Origin: Streptomyces wuyuanensis
Lineage (GTDB): Bacteria; Actinomycetota; Actinomycetes; Streptomycetales; Streptomycetaceae
Reading direction: 5' to 3'
DNA: 64,000 nt
Assembly (NCBI RefSeq): GCF_900103455.1
Contig: NZ_FNHI01000002.1
Coordinates: 434,001-498,000 of the forward strand
Position 1 is the first letter of the stretch, and every line of letters begins with the position of its first letter. This document shows, piece after piece, positions 8,344 to 17,899 of the stretch. Position numbers and translations under genes: made by a program. The notes beneath the pieces were generated by a model that did not search any database, was not told the DNA's origin, and saw nothing but the letters and a program-made list of their open reading frames with translations.

Positions 8344-8483
8344 GCCGCCATTGTCGCCGCCCGGCCCGGCGTGTTCACGCGCCGCCCGTGTCCGGCCGCC
8401 GCGGCCCGCTGCGTTCACGCCGCCGTGCCCGGCGCCGGCGTCTCCGCGGCCCCGCCGGGGCGGCCGCGCTCACACGGACCGCG

Positions 8484-9074
8484 TCATTTGAGCCGTTCGG
8501 TGATCCGGGCGCGCATGGCGTTCATCGTGAAGCCGCGCGGGTCGATCTTCCCCGGCTGCCACTCCAGGTGCCCGATGACCGACCGGGCGTTCCAGCCGTG
8601 GCGCCGGCAGACGGCCGCGGCCGCCTTCTCGATGGCCACCAGCTGGGCCTCCGGCCAGGGGTCCCTGCCGTCGCCGAGGTTCTCGCACTCGAACCCGTAG
8701 AAGTGGCGGTTCCCGTCCGTGTTCGCCTCGTCGTCCGGGGGGAGCGCCTTCTCGGCGATGACGGCGCGCAGCACGTCGTCGTCGCCGAGTCCGGCGTGGT
8801 TGGCCCGGCCGTAACCGACCAGATGGACCTTGCCGTCCTTGGCGATGACGCCGTGGCACAACGGGCCGGGCAGGCCCTCGTAGCCGTCGCGGCAGATGCG
8901 GACGGTGTCCGCGGTGCCCCGGGTGGCGGTGTGATGGATCATCACCCCGTGGACGGGGCCCCAGGGGCCCTTGTGGTTGCGGTTGTGGTTGCGCCAGTCG
9001 CCGACCTGGACGACCGTCAGCCCCTCGTCGCGCAGGGCGTCGAGGAAGCTGTCCGCGGACATCGGTGGGGCCAT
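8484..9074 (-). CDS. N-acetylmuramoyl-L-alanine amidase (PGRP/amidase_2 domain)
   Basis: 196 residues. The amidase_2 zinc site is visible as V-M-I-H-H-T-A (residues 44-50) and V-I-G-H-L-E-W-Q-P-G-K-I-D-P near residue 165. The family cleaves the bond between N-acetylmuramic acid and L-alanine in peptidoglycan. There is no signal peptide, so export would need another route, or the enzyme is released by lysis as in phage or tailocin endolysins. The start is the ATG (M-A-P-P-M-S) with AAGGAG 6 nt upstream; the GTG five codons earlier lies across that ribosome site. It is divergent from the encapsulin gene with 237 bp between. Confidence 0.87.
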   Translation of the reverse strand: MAPPMSADSFLDALRDEGLTVVQVGDWRNHNRNHKGPWGPVHGVMIHHTATRGTADTVRICRDGYEGLPGPLCHGVIAKDGKVHLVGYGRANHAGLGDDDVLRAVIAEKALPPDDEANTDGNRHFYGFECENLGDGRDPWPEAQLVAIEKAAAAVCRRHGWNARSVIGHLEWQPGKIDPRGFTMNAMRARITERLK

Positions 9075-9311
9075 GTCCGACTCCTTCACGGCTGGAAGTG
9101 TTCGTACGGGGCTTCTACCCCAACCCCCGTGACCAGGCGAGGCGTTCGCACGGTGTGCGAGCCGATCCGGCCAGTGCGCCGATCGGGCGGAAAACGCACG
9201 CCATGCCCCGCACGTCCCGGTCTAGTCCCACTCATTTGTGTAATGGCGGGCCTACGCAGCGTGCTGGAAGGCTCTTCGTTGCAGGTCAATCCATGATTGC
9301 GAAGGAGTCCC

Positions 9312-10736
<1,425 letters not shown>

Positions 10737-10820
10737 CCCCGGCGCCGCTCGCCCGGCACCGAACCGGCGGGGGCGGCCCGGCGCCGCCCCCGCCCCACCC
10801 CTTCAGCAGAGGACGTGACC

Positions 10821-11870
10821 GTGACCATGACCAGTCCGGACGCCGCCGCCACCGAAGCCCACGAGGCGGCGCGGCTCCTGGAACGCGCCCGCAGCGCCGT
10901 CGACCCCCGGCTGCGGGACACCGTCGAGTCCCTCCCCGGCACCATGCGCCGAGTGGCGATGTACCACTTCGGCTGGGAGCACGCCGACGGCACACCCGCC
11001 GTCGGCTCCGCGGGCAAGGCGATCCGGCCCGCCCTGGTGCTGGCGGCCGCCCGGGCGCTCGGCGGGGACCCGCAGCACGCGGTGCGCGCGGCCGCGGCCG
11101 TGGAGCTCGCCCACAACTTCACCCTGCTCCACGACGACGTCATCGACGAGGATCCGACCCGCCGGCACCGGCCCACCGCCTGGACGGTGTTCGGCACCCC
11201 GGACGCCATCGTCGCGGGTGACGCGATGCTGGCCCTCGCGCTGCGGCTGCTCGCGGAGGACCGGCACCCGGCCGCCGCCGCGGCCTCCGCCCGGCTCGCG
11301 GCCTGTGTGATCGAACTCTGCGCCGGCCAGCAGGCGGACTGCGCCTTCGAGCGGCGCGGGCCGCGGGAGGTCTCTCTCGACGAGTGCCTCGCCATGGCCA
11401 CGGCCAAGACCGGGGCGTTGCTGGGCTGCGCCTGCGCCCTCGGCGCGCTGTACGCGGGGGCGGGGGAGGAGGAGATCGCCGCGATGGACGCCTTCGGCCG
11501 GGAGGCAGGACTGGCCTTCCAGTTGATCGACGACCTCATCGGCATCTGGGGCGACCCGGACCGCACGGGCAAGCCGGCCGGTGCCGATCTGGCCGCGCAC
11601 AAGAAGTCGCTGCCGGTGGTGGCGGCGTTGAGCTCGGGCACGGAGGCGGGGGCGGAGCTCGCCGAGCTGTACACCGGGCCGATGGACGCCGGGGCGGTCG
11701 CCCGGGCCGCGGACGCGGTGGAGCGGGCAGGCGGCCGGGACTGGGCCCAGCTCCAGGCGGCGGACCGGATGGCCCGGGCCGTGCAGCAGTTGTCCCTCGC
11801 CGCCCCGGACCTCAGGGCGGCGGGAGACCTGCTCTCCCTCGCGGAGTTCGTCACGCGGCGCAGCCGCTGA
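10821..11870 (+). CDS. Polyprenyl (isoprenyl) diphosphate synthase, probable encapsulin cargo
   Basis: 349 residues. The first aspartate-rich motif L-L-H-D-D-V-I-D is at residues 102-109 and the second, D-D-L-I-G-I-W-G-D, at 237-245, with the G-K-A-I-R-P diphosphate-binding motif at 65-70. It should condense isopentenyl diphosphate with an allylic primer to give GPP, FPP or GGPP; chain length cannot be read safely. It follows the encapsulin gene by 84 bp on the same strand, so it is the likely cargo. Of three close starts (GTG 10815, GTG 10821, ATG 10827), 10821 has the best spacing from AGAGGA. The N-terminal stretch before the fold is only about 25 residues, short for a cargo-loading domain. 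Confidence 0.9.
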   Translation: MTMTSPDAAATEAHEAARLLERARSAVDPRLRDTVESLPGTMRRVAMYHFGWEHADGTPAVGSAGKAIRPALVLAAARALGGDPQHAVRAAAAVELAHNFTLLHDDVIDEDPTRRHRPTAWTVFGTPDAIVAGDAMLALALRLLAEDRHPAAAAASARLAACVIELCAGQQADCAFERRGPREVSLDECLAMATAKTGALLGCACALGALYAGAGEEEIAAMDAFGREAGLAFQLIDDLIGIWGDPDRTGKPAGADLAAHKKSLPVVAALSSGTEAGAELAELYTGPMDAGAVARAADAVERAGGRDWAQLQAADRMARAVQQLSLAAPDLRAAGDLLSLAEFVTRRSR

Positions 11871-11970
11871 GTCCGGGCCTGCCCGACGAGCCCGCGTGCC
11901 GGTGCGCACTCCGGGCCGCAACTCTAGGATCGCAGCGGCCAGTTGACGATCTCGGAGAGGCGGCCCGGAC

Positions 11971-12600
11971 ATGGGCGTACGGATACGGCAGGCGGGGGAG
12001 CGGGACCGTGAGGCGGTGGTGCGGCTGCTCGACGAGGCGTTCATGCACGACCCGGTCAGCAGCTGGGTCTTTCCCGACGAGGCCCACCGCCGCCGGGTGC
12101 ACGGGGTCTTCCTCGGGGTCTTCCTCGACATCGCGCTCACCGAGGGGCGGGTCGACATGACCGAGGACGGGACGGCAGCGGCGCTCTGGCTCCAGGTGCC
12201 CGCCCAGGCGCCCGAGGAGGAGGACGACACCCCCGCCCGGATGAGGGAGATCGCCGACCCCGACAACGAGCGGGCCGAACTCGTCGGGCGGCTGACCGGT
12301 GCGGTCCATCCGCAGGGCAGGGCGCACGAGTATCTGCTGCTGATCGCGGTCTCTCCGGAGCGGCAGGGCGAAGGGCTCGGTACCGCCCTGCTTGCCCCGG
12401 CCCTGGAACGCTGCGACCGGGAGGGGGTGCCCGCCTACCTGGAGGCGAGCAGCGCCCGCAGCGGCCGCCTCTACGAGCGGCTGGGCTTCGCGTTCACGGA
12501 CCGTACCGTCCAGTTGCCCGACGGCCCGCTGATGTGGCCCATGTGGCGGGAGCCCGTCGCCCCGGGGAGCGGAGGCGCGGCGCGGACCCCCGCCCCGTAG
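11971..12600 (+). CDS. GNAT-family N-acetyltransferase
   Basis: 209 residues with the GNAT acetyl-CoA site L-I-A-V-S-P-E-R-Q-G-E-G-L-G-T-A-L (about 125-141) and the usual late motif Y-L-E-A-S-S-A-R-S-G-R-L-Y-E-R-L-G-F (about 155-172). The substrate is unknown. GGAGAGG lies upstream of the ATG. A TAGGAT hexamer near 11925 could be its own -10, so it need not be co-transcribed with the encapsulin pair 100 bp upstream, although the shared strand makes that possible. The gene's 3' end has been partly duplicated just downstream (see the repeat entry). Confidence 0.87.
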   Translation: MGVRIRQAGERDREAVVRLLDEAFMHDPVSSWVFPDEAHRRRVHGVFLGVFLDIALTEGRVDMTEDGTAAALWLQVPAQAPEEEDDTPARMREIADPDNERAELVGRLTGAVHPQGRAHEYLLLIAVSPERQGEGLGTALLAPALERCDREGVPAYLEASSARSGRLYERLGFAFTDRTVQLPDGPLMWPMWREPVAPGSGGAARTPAP

Positions 12601-12633
12601 GCGCCGGGGCGCGGACCCCGCCCCGTAGGCGCC
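12580..12633 (+). repeat. Tandem duplication across the GNAT stop codon
   Basis: The 26-bp segment 12580-12605, which includes the TAG stop, is repeated at 12609-12633 with one C missing. The second copy is outside the gene. It looks like slippage or a small tandem duplication. Confidence 0.85.
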
Positions 12634-13052
12634 CGGGCGGTGCGCTCCGGCACCGGCCCGCGGGTGCCCACGAGGGCGGAGCCGGCCACGGCGTCCCCTG
12701 CCCGCGAAGGCGGAGCGGGCCGCGGCGTGCCTCTGTCCGGACGGTGAACGCCGGCCACGGTGTGCCCCTGCCGCCCGGGGCGGATCCCCCGCGCCGCCCG
12801 GGCCCGCTGTCCCGCACCAGCCGCCCGGGCTCGCTGCCCCGCGCCTGCCGGGCCGCAGGCCGGACTCCGTCGAGCCGTGCCGCTCGACGGCCGGTCGGGA
12901 GGCCGCCGCCGCACGCCGCACGGTGGATACAGGCGGTGCGGTCGAACCCGCCGCGGATGCAATCCGTGCGCGCGAATCCGCCGTGAACGCAGGCGGCGCG
13001 GTCGAACCCGCCGGAGGCCACCACGCGGGGAAACGGCCCCGCGCCGGGCTCG
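12601..13052. other. 452-bp gene-free GC-rich region
   Basis: I find no credible gene between the GNAT and TetR genes. The region is rich in short degenerate repeats, for example GGCCACGG followed by a CCCCTGCC-like block twice near 12690-12770, and a 30-bp tandem array at 12924-13013. Apparent reading frames on the minus strand are Arg/Ala/Gly/Pro-rich and look like repeat translations. It is probably eroding DNA. Confidence 0.6.
12924..13013. repeat. Three degenerate 30-bp tandem repeats
   Basis: Units lie at 12924-12953, 12954-12983 and 12984-13013. Units 1 and 3 share GCGGTCGAACCCGCCG at their ends; unit 2 is more diverged. The period of 30 keeps a minus-strand frame open (G-G-F-D-R-x-A-C), but no start signal or conservation supports translation. 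Confidence 0.75.
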
Positions 13053-13649
13053 TCACTCCGCGGGGACGATCCGGTTGACCACTGTCTCCACCAGCTCGTC
13101 CACGTCCCGGTCGGAGAGCACCTCGGGCAGGGTGAAGTGCTCCAGCATCAGCCCGGTCATGGCCAGGTAGAGAGCGAGGAAGGTGTCGGCGTCGCCCGGC
13201 AGGCCGGAGTCGAGGTGGTGGCGCAGATTGGCCTCCAGCTCGGCGCCGACCGCGCGGTTCAGCTCCGCCTGGAGCGCCGGGCGGCGGGTCGATTCCAGTC
13301 GCAGTTCCAGCATCGCGAGGTAGCCCGTCCGCTCCTCGGTCATGCGCCGCACCAGCCACTGCATCAGCCGCACGTACAGCTCACGCGTCGGCGCGGGCCG
13401 CATCGCCTTGTCGACGTCGGTCTGCGCGGGCGTCATCCGCACATGGATCCGCGCGCCCGCCTGGGTGAACAGGTCGTCGCGGCTGGTGAAGTAGTTCGAC
13501 GCCGTCCCGGGCGGCACCCCGGCCTCGCTGTCGACCGCGCGGAAGGTGAGGCCCCTGGCCCCTTCGCGGGCGAGCACCTCGATGGCGGCGTCCACGAGTG
13601 CGGTCCTGCGTCCCGGGTTCCTGGCCAATGCCTTCCCCTTTCTCGTCAA
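13053..13649 (-). CDS. TetR/AcrR-family transcriptional regulator
   Basis: 198 residues from a TTG start (M-T-R-K-G-K-A-L-A-R-N) that has GGAGG 5 nt upstream; a GTG 11 codons earlier lacks a ribosome site. The DNA-binding domain is residues 10-60 with L-T-F-R-A-V-D-S-E-A-G-V-P-P-G-T-A-S-N-Y-F as the helix-turn-helix. The rest is a TetR_C-type all-helical ligand domain. It is divergent from a dihydrofolate reductase-like gene and the two promoters overlap around an inverted repeat at 13677-13712. It probably represses itself and that reductase in the absence of an unknown small molecule. Confidence 0.88.
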   Translation of the reverse strand: MTRKGKALARNPGRRTALVDAAIEVLAREGARGLTFRAVDSEAGVPPGTASNYFTSRDDLFTQAGARIHVRMTPAQTDVDKAMRPAPTRELYVRLMQWLVRRMTEERTGYLAMLELRLESTRRPALQAELNRAVGAELEANLRHHLDSGLPGDADTFLALYLAMTGLMLEHFTLPEVLSDRDVDELVETVVNRIVPAE

Positions 13650-13676
13650 TGCGCCCTCCGAAAAAGGCACTTGCGC

Positions 13677-13712
13677 AACCACTACGTCTGGAGCACTATA
13701 TCCGCAGTGGTT
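13677..13712. promoter_or_regulatory. Overlapping divergent promoters with an AACCACT inverted repeat
   Basis: AACCACT at 13677-13683 is mirrored by AGTGGTT at 13706-13712. Between them lie TATAGT (minus strand, 13695-13700, possible -10 of the TetR gene) and TATATC (plus strand, 13697-13702, possible -10 of the reductase gene). The layout suits repression of both genes by the TetR protein. Confidence 0.55.
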
Positions 13713-13759
13713 CGGCGGACCGGCCGGGCCCGCATCCCCGACGGAACAAGAGGACCGGT

Positions 13760-14344
13760 TTGCGCAAGCTCACGTACTTCATCGCCTGCTCCATCGACGG
13801 CTTCATCGGAGACCCGGACGGCGATGCCTCGTCCATGTTCGGTTTCGTGGACAACGACTACCTGGAGTACCTCAAGTCCGAGTATCCCGAGACCATCGCG
13901 GTCCTGGGGCGCGAGGCGCTGGGCCTCCAGGACTCGCCGAACAAGCACTTCGACACCCTGATCCAGGGCCGTGCCAGCTACCAGCTGGCGCTGGACGCCG
14001 GCATCACCAGCCCGTACGGGCACCTGCGCGAGTACGTCGCGTCGCGCACGCTGGAGAAGTCCCCGGACGCCGGCGTGGAGATCATCGCCGACGACCTGGT
14101 CGGCAGGGTGCGAGCCCTCAAGGCCGAGGACCGCGAACTCGGCATCTACCTCTGCGGCGGCTCACGGATCGCCGGTGAACTCCTCGACGAGATCGACGAA
14201 CTGGTGATCAAGACCTATCCGCAGGTCTACGGGAGCGGTATGCCGATGTTCGGCGCCGGATTCGCCGTCACCGACTTCACACTGGACTGGGTGCGCACCT
14301 TCGGCAACGGGGTGCTCGTACGGAAGTACAGCAGGAAGCGGTAG
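13760..14344 (+). CDS. Dihydrofolate reductase-like (RibD C-terminal fold) protein
   Basis: 194 residues. The start L-T-Y-F-I-A-C-S-I-D-G-F-I-G matches the RibD_C/DHFR-like fold, as does G-I-Y-L-C-G-G-S-R-I-A-G-E-L-L near residue 132 and the C-terminal G-S-G-M-P-M-F-G. These proteins are NADPH-type reductases of mostly unknown substrate, often sitting next to TetR genes, as here. The TTG start has AGAGGA upstream at good spacing. Control by the divergent TetR gene is inferred from the shared inverted repeat. Confidence 0.85.
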   Translation: MRKLTYFIACSIDGFIGDPDGDASSMFGFVDNDYLEYLKSEYPETIAVLGREALGLQDSPNKHFDTLIQGRASYQLALDAGITSPYGHLREYVASRTLEKSPDAGVEIIADDLVGRVRALKAEDRELGIYLCGGSRIAGELLDEIDELVIKTYPQVYGSGMPMFGAGFAVTDFTLDWVRTFGNGVLVRKYSRKR

Positions 14345-14414
14345 CCGCGCCGGCGGGGGCGCCCGGGGCGCGCAAGCGCTGTTCGTCCCGGGCCCGCCGA
14401 CTTATCCTGGACCC

Positions 14415-14669
14415 ATGGGCAGCGAAGGACGCCGGACCGTCCGCCGCCCGCAGGGCGAGTACGCGTGTCCGTCCTGCGGACAGCCTGTCGGTTCCGCCAT
14501 CAGACGACGCAAGGTGCTCGGTGTGTTCGTCCCCGAGTGGGGGCCCGGGCCCTGCCACAACTCCGCGTGCACGCGCGGTACCGGTGAAGCCCGGGAATCG
14601 GGGCGCCGGCGGGGTGCGGACGGCACGAAGGGGACGAACGAGGAGCCGGCCGCGGGCCCGTCCGCCTGA
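14415..14669 (+). CDS. Small zinc-ribbon-like hypothetical protein
   Basis: 84 residues. Y-A-C-P-S-C-G at residues 16-22 and P-C-H-N-S-A-C near residue 46 give a possible Cys4 zinc site. The C-terminal third is charged and low in complexity. TATCCT lies 6 nt before the ATG, so the transcript is likely leaderless. I do not recognise a family beyond a zinc-ribbon-like fold. It follows the reductase gene by 70 bp on the same strand. Confidence 0.6.
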   Translation: MGSEGRRTVRRPQGEYACPSCGQPVGSAIRRRKVLGVFVPEWGPGPCHNSACTRGTGEARESGRRRGADGTKGTNEEPAAGPSA

Positions 14670-14743
14670 CCGGAGCGGCGCAGAACCGTTCGAGAGCCGA
14701 CCGGCTGTACAACAGGGCCGGTCGTACCGCTACAGTCCGCGCC

Positions 14744-15190
14744 ATGTCAACGGAGTCGACGGACGTGTGGACCGGCTGGTACCGGGACCGCCGGGGTGCG
14801 GAGGCGATCGCCCTGGCGATCGCCCCGAGCGGGCACAGAGTGAGCACCCGCATCAGGGGAGTCGAGTACGAAGGGCCGAGTTTCGCCGCCCTGGGCGCGG
14901 CGGAATCGGGTGAACGACTCTCCGGCTGCGTACTGGAATGGGACATGCCGCTGCCCGTCACCCAGCGCGGGAGTGCGGAACAGGCCACGCTCAGCTGCCT
15001 GCTGACGCTCGGTGAGCCAGGGGCCGACGGCACGCCCGGCCGGACGGATCTGAACCTCACGCTGCACTTCGGCGGGGCGGCGTACGAGTCCGGCGTGGCC
15101 GACGGCGACTTCGACGACGCGCTCGGGCGGATTCGGCGGCAGTTGCCCGAGGGTGCGGAACTGGACCGGAGGCTGCTGGAAAGCGCCTGA
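14744..15190 (+). CDS. Hypothetical protein, Streptomyces-specific
   Basis: 148 residues, soluble, no signal peptide or membrane segment. It has a mixed alpha/beta look: G-W-Y-R-D-R-R-G-A-E near residue 11, L-T-L-H-F-G-G-A-A-Y-E-S-G near residue 105, and an acidic, helical C-terminus. TACAGT lies 7 nt before the ATG and there is no ribosome site, so it is probably leaderless. I do not recognise a function. It ends against a hairpin shared with the convergent snpA gene. Confidence 0.65.
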   Translation: MSTESTDVWTGWYRDRRGAEAIALAIAPSGHRVSTRIRGVEYEGPSFAALGAAESGERLSGCVLEWDMPLPVTQRGSAEQATLSCLLTLGEPGADGTPGRTDLNLTLHFGGAAYESGVADGDFDDALGRIRRQLPEGAELDRRLLESA

Positions 15191-15315
15191 GCCGACGCGC
15201 CGTGGGGGCGGGACGGCGTGCCGGAACCGGCCCGCGGTCCGGCGCCGCTGCGAGAACACGCACCGGCGGCGCTGCGAAAACCGGCGTCGGCGGCACTCCG
15301 ATGAGTGGAACGCCC

Positions 15316-15341
15316 CGTGCCCGGGCCGGAACCCGGGCACG
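15316..15341. terminator. Bidirectional hairpin before snpA
   Basis: A perfect 10-bp stem, CGTGCCCGGG with its complement, closes a 6-nt loop between two convergent genes. Confidence 0.8.
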
Positions 15342-15362
15342 AGGCGCCGTGGGGGTCTTGCG

Positions 15363-16046
15363 TCAGGAGACCTTGGTGAGGGCGGCCGCGAGACCGTTCG
15401 CCCAGAGCTGGTTCACCCGGGCCCGTTCGGCCGCGTTGGGATACGCGTTCTGGCAGGAGGTTCCGGGACCGCCGCCCGACATCAGCTCACTGCACGGGCC
15501 GGAGTAGTGGTCGGGGAGCCCGAGCACGTGTCCGGTCTCGTGAGCGGTGACCCGGGTGGAGTTGTACTGCTGGTTCTGCCGGTAGTCGAGGAAGATGTAG
15601 CCGCGGCCGTGCCCGTCGGTGCCGGCGTAGGATCCGCGCGGATCATTGCCCTCGTAGTACCGGAAGTCCGGGTTGGAGCCCTCCTGCAGCCGCACGTTGG
15701 ACACGGAGCCGTTCCATATCTGCGTGCTGCCGGCTATCTGCGAGCGGAAACTCGGTGCGCTGCTCGCGTTGTAGACGACGGTGACGGCCTGCGCGCCCGG
15801 GTTCTCGGCCCGTTTCTCGGCGACCGACTTCACCACCGCGTCGAAGAACGCCTTGGTGGCGCGGGCGTCCTCGGCGGAACCGTCGTAGGCGACGGCGGAC
15901 GCGGCCGGGCCGGTGGGGACGGCGGGGCTCGCGGCGTCGGGCGCCGGGGCGGCGGTGGCGGGTACGGCGGAGGCCAGGGCCGCGGCGAGGCCCAGACCGA
16001 GTGCGGCGGAGAGTAACGCCCGGGGGCGTCGCTCGGGGTGTCTCAT
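15363..16046 (-). CDS. snpA: Secreted snapalysin, small neutral zinc metalloprotease (M7)
   Basis: 227 residues. A Sec signal peptide covers about residues 1-33 (R-R-P-R-A then a hydrophobic core and A-T-A-A), then a short propeptide. The metzincin zinc site is [11 protein letters not shown] (residues 169-179: H169, E170, H173, with D179 as third ligand, the hallmark of snapalysin). C185 and C198 probably form the family disulfide. It degrades milk and other proteins outside the cell. GAGGAGAA precedes the ATG. Expression should be driven by the divergent LysR activator; two dyads lie between the genes. Confidence 0.95.
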   Translation of the reverse strand: MRHPERRPRALLSAALGLGLAAALASAVPATAAPAPDAASPAVPTGPAASAVAYDGSAEDARATKAFFDAVVKSVAEKRAENPGAQAVTVVYNASSAPSFRSQIAGSTQIWNGSVSNVRLQEGSNPDFRYYEGNDPRGSYAGTDGHGRGYIFLDYRQNQQYNSTRVTAHETGHVLGLPDHYSGPCSELMSGGGPGTSCQNAYPNAAERARVNQLWANGLAAALTKVS

Positions 16047-16114
16047 GGGGGGTTCTCCTCATCCGAGTGGGGATCGGTGAGGAGAGTGTCGGGGAGCCCG
16101 GCCCGCCGGCGGAT

Positions 16115-16144
16115 GATGCCAACTGGCGATAACCCTGCGGCATC
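16115..16144 (-). promoter_or_regulatory. GATGCC/GGCATC inverted repeat upstream of snpA
   Basis: GATGCC (16115-16120) and GGCATC (16139-16144) flank an 18-bp spacer about 70-100 bp upstream of the snpA start. The spacer holds TTATCG on the snpA strand, a weak -10 candidate. The site may be the activator-proximal part of the SnpR target. Confidence 0.4.
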
Positions 16145-16159
16145 ACGGACATGACCAGT

Positions 16160-16190
16160 TCCAACTCCCTTGTGAATCAAGGAAATTGGA
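16160..16190. promoter_or_regulatory. LysR-type operator dyad, centred near -65 of snpR
   Basis: A 31-bp split dyad reads TCCAA, 3 bp, CCTTG, 5 bp, CAAGG, 3 bp, TTGGA. Its centre (16175) is 65 bp upstream of the predicted leaderless snpR start at 16240, the classic position of a LysR recognition site for autoregulation. It also lies upstream of the snpA promoter, where an activator would bind. Confidence 0.72.
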
Positions 16191-16239
16191 GCGACACAGG
16201 TGTCTGGTGTGACGAAGGGTGCCGTCCTACTCTCGCAGT

Positions 16240-17205
16240 ATGGAGCTGGAGGTGAGGCATCTGCGCGTGCTGTGCGCCATCGCCGACGCGGGCAGTCTGC
16301 ACAAGGCCGCCCGTCGGCTCGGCATGAGCCAGCCGTCCCTGACGACCCAGCTCCGCCGGATCGAGAACGCCCTGGGCGGGGAGCTCTTCCTCCGGGAGCG
16401 CACGGGCTGCCGGCCCACCCCGCTGGGCCGCACCGTCCTCAGCCGGGCCCGTCCGCTGATCGCGGGGTTGTCGGCGCTCGTGACGGAGACCCGGGCAGCC
16501 GTCGCCCGTGCGGACGATCGACGGCTGCGCATCGGCTCCACGGCGAGCCGCGCCCTCGCGGGCTGGCTGCGACGGCTCAGACAGCGGCTCCCCGACGGCA
16601 CGGACCTCTCCCTGCACATGAACGTCTCCGCCAACACCCTGCTCCGCATGGCCGCCGCGGGGCACTTGGACGTGGCGTTCGTCCACGAGGTCGAGGGCTG
16701 CCCGCTGCTGGTGCCGGAAGGGCTGGAACGGCGGGTCCTCGTCGAGCGGGAGCCGCAGTTCATCTCCATGGCCCGCGACCACCCGGCCGCCGCGGCCCCG
16801 GTGGTCGACCTCACCGATCTCGCCGAGGACCGGTGGATGGTGGACCCCACGGTCGACGGCGAGTGGGACGGACTGCGCCGGGTCCTCACCGCCGCGGGGA
16901 TCGACCCTCCGGTGCTGCACGCCGACTACCACACCGCCACGTCCCTCATCGTGGTCGGCGAGGCGGTGGCACCCTGCCAGCCCACCTCCGGCCCGCGCGA
17001 CGACATGGCGATACGCCCGCTGCGCGACGACCCCCTCGCGGTACGGCTGTTGCTCTACCGGCGGCCCGGCCCGGGCGCGGAGACCTTCGCCCTCGTCTAC
17101 GCCGAACTCCTCGCCGCCTACCGCGAGGCGGCCCTCCGCGCCGCCGCGTACCGGCAGTGGCTGCTGCGCAACAAGAGCCCGCTGCTGCACACGCCGGCGG
17201 CCTGA
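16240..17205 (+). CDS. snpR: LysR-family activator of snapalysin
   Basis: 321 residues. The N-terminal winged helix-turn-helix (L-E-V-R-H-L-R-V-L-C-A-I-A-D-A-G-S at 2-18, then A-A-R-R-L-G-M-S-Q-P-S) is followed by a LysR substrate-binding domain. TACTCT lies 6 nt before the ATG, so the mRNA is probably leaderless; a longer in-frame GTG is not needed. It is divergent from snpA, as in the snpA/snpR (mprA/mprR) loci of other streptomycetes, where the regulator activates protease transcription and controls itself. Confidence 0.93.
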   Translation: MELEVRHLRVLCAIADAGSLHKAARRLGMSQPSLTTQLRRIENALGGELFLRERTGCRPTPLGRTVLSRARPLIAGLSALVTETRAAVARADDRRLRIGSTASRALAGWLRRLRQRLPDGTDLSLHMNVSANTLLRMAAAGHLDVAFVHEVEGCPLLVPEGLERRVLVEREPQFISMARDHPAAAAPVVDLTDLAEDRWMVDPTVDGEWDGLRRVLTAAGIDPPVLHADYHTATSLIVVGEAVAPCQPTSGPRDDMAIRPLRDDPLAVRLLLYRRPGPGAETFALVYAELLAAYREAALRAAAYRQWLLRNKSPLLHTPAA

Positions 17206-17280
17206 ACCTTCCCGGGCCGGGGCCACCGGGGCGGGACACCCGCGGGCCGGGGCCCCGGGGGACGGGGACGTGCGCCGGGG

Positions 17281-17475
17281 TCAGCGCACCACCCGGCCGC
17301 GCAGCACGATCCGGCTGGGGTGTGCCAGTGCACGAGGCTCCAGCGCCGGGTCGGTGTCGTAGGCGACGAGGTCGGCCTCGGAGCCCGAAGCGGCGTCGGT
17401 GCGCAGCCGCTCCCCGTCGATCCACAGCGTCCGCTCTTCCCGCTCGGGCAGGACGACGCCCCGCACGCACAACAT
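17281..17475 (-). pseudogene. Amidohydrolase reduced to its N- and C-terminal ends
   Basis: 64 codons with a good ribosome site (GGGGAGCGG) and ATG. The first half (V-R-G-V-V-L-P-E...L-W-I-D-G-E-R-L) reads like the start of an amidohydrolase. The second half (E-A-D-L-V-A-Y-D-T-D-P then A-H-P-S-R-I-V-L-R-G-R-V-V-R) reads like the extreme C-terminus of the same family. The roughly 330 central residues, with all metal ligands, are absent. The frame is intact across the junction, so an internal in-frame deletion is the simplest explanation. A functional mini-protein is unlikely. Confidence 0.72.
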
Positions 17476-17895
17476 GTTCCGCTCCCCTCCGGTCCGTGGT
17501 CGGTTCCCGCCGTCCTCCCGGCCGCGGCCGCGCCGGAGTGGCACGGCCTGCCGGGTGGGCCGCCGTCCATCATGCAGACCGCACCCGGCCCTCCACCACC
17601 GGCTCCGTGCGCGGGAGGAGTTGCGCCGTGCTGGAACCGGACGGCCCATCCGCGGCGCAGCCCCTCGCGGACACGCCCGTCGTAGACCCCGTGCATCTGC
17701 TGCCGCATCGCGGTTGGTGCCTCGATCCCGTTTGGACGAGACCTCCAAGACATCCGTTGCGTCGGCGTCCAGCCGGGGCCCCGGCGTCGTCCGCGCTGGT
17801 CCCTATGGCGCCGCCGACACCAGGCCCGCGCCCGCGACTGCCACTACCGTTGACGCGAGGCCACGGCATAAAGATCCACAGCAATGGCCGGAGTA
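17476..17895. other. 420-bp gene-free region beside the amidohydrolase remnant
   Basis: No convincing gene. Open frames on both strands are Arg/Pro/Ala-rich and lack start signals. The base composition becomes less GC-rich after about 17700 (for example CATAAAGATCCACAGCAATG near 17866). The end of the region contains the first of two related 29-bp repeats. Confidence 0.5.
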
Positions 17896-17899
17896 CTAG
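17871..17899 (+). repeat. 29-bp imperfect direct repeat, copy 1
   Basis: 22 of 29 positions match the copy at 19007-19035. The ends are exact (AAGATCCA and GGAGTACTAG) and the middle diverges. The pair brackets the TetR/DUF6069 cassette. Confidence 0.65.

Noticed and set aside
12494..13024. Minus-strand frame with G-G-F-D-R-x-A-C repeats downstream of the TetR gene
   Set aside because: It is a translation of the 30-bp tandem repeats; no ribosome site and no conserved features.
17476..17880. Possible gene in the minus or plus frames between the amidohydrolase remnant and DUF6069
   Set aside because: Composition is Arg/Pro/Ala-rich without start signals; no family resemblance.
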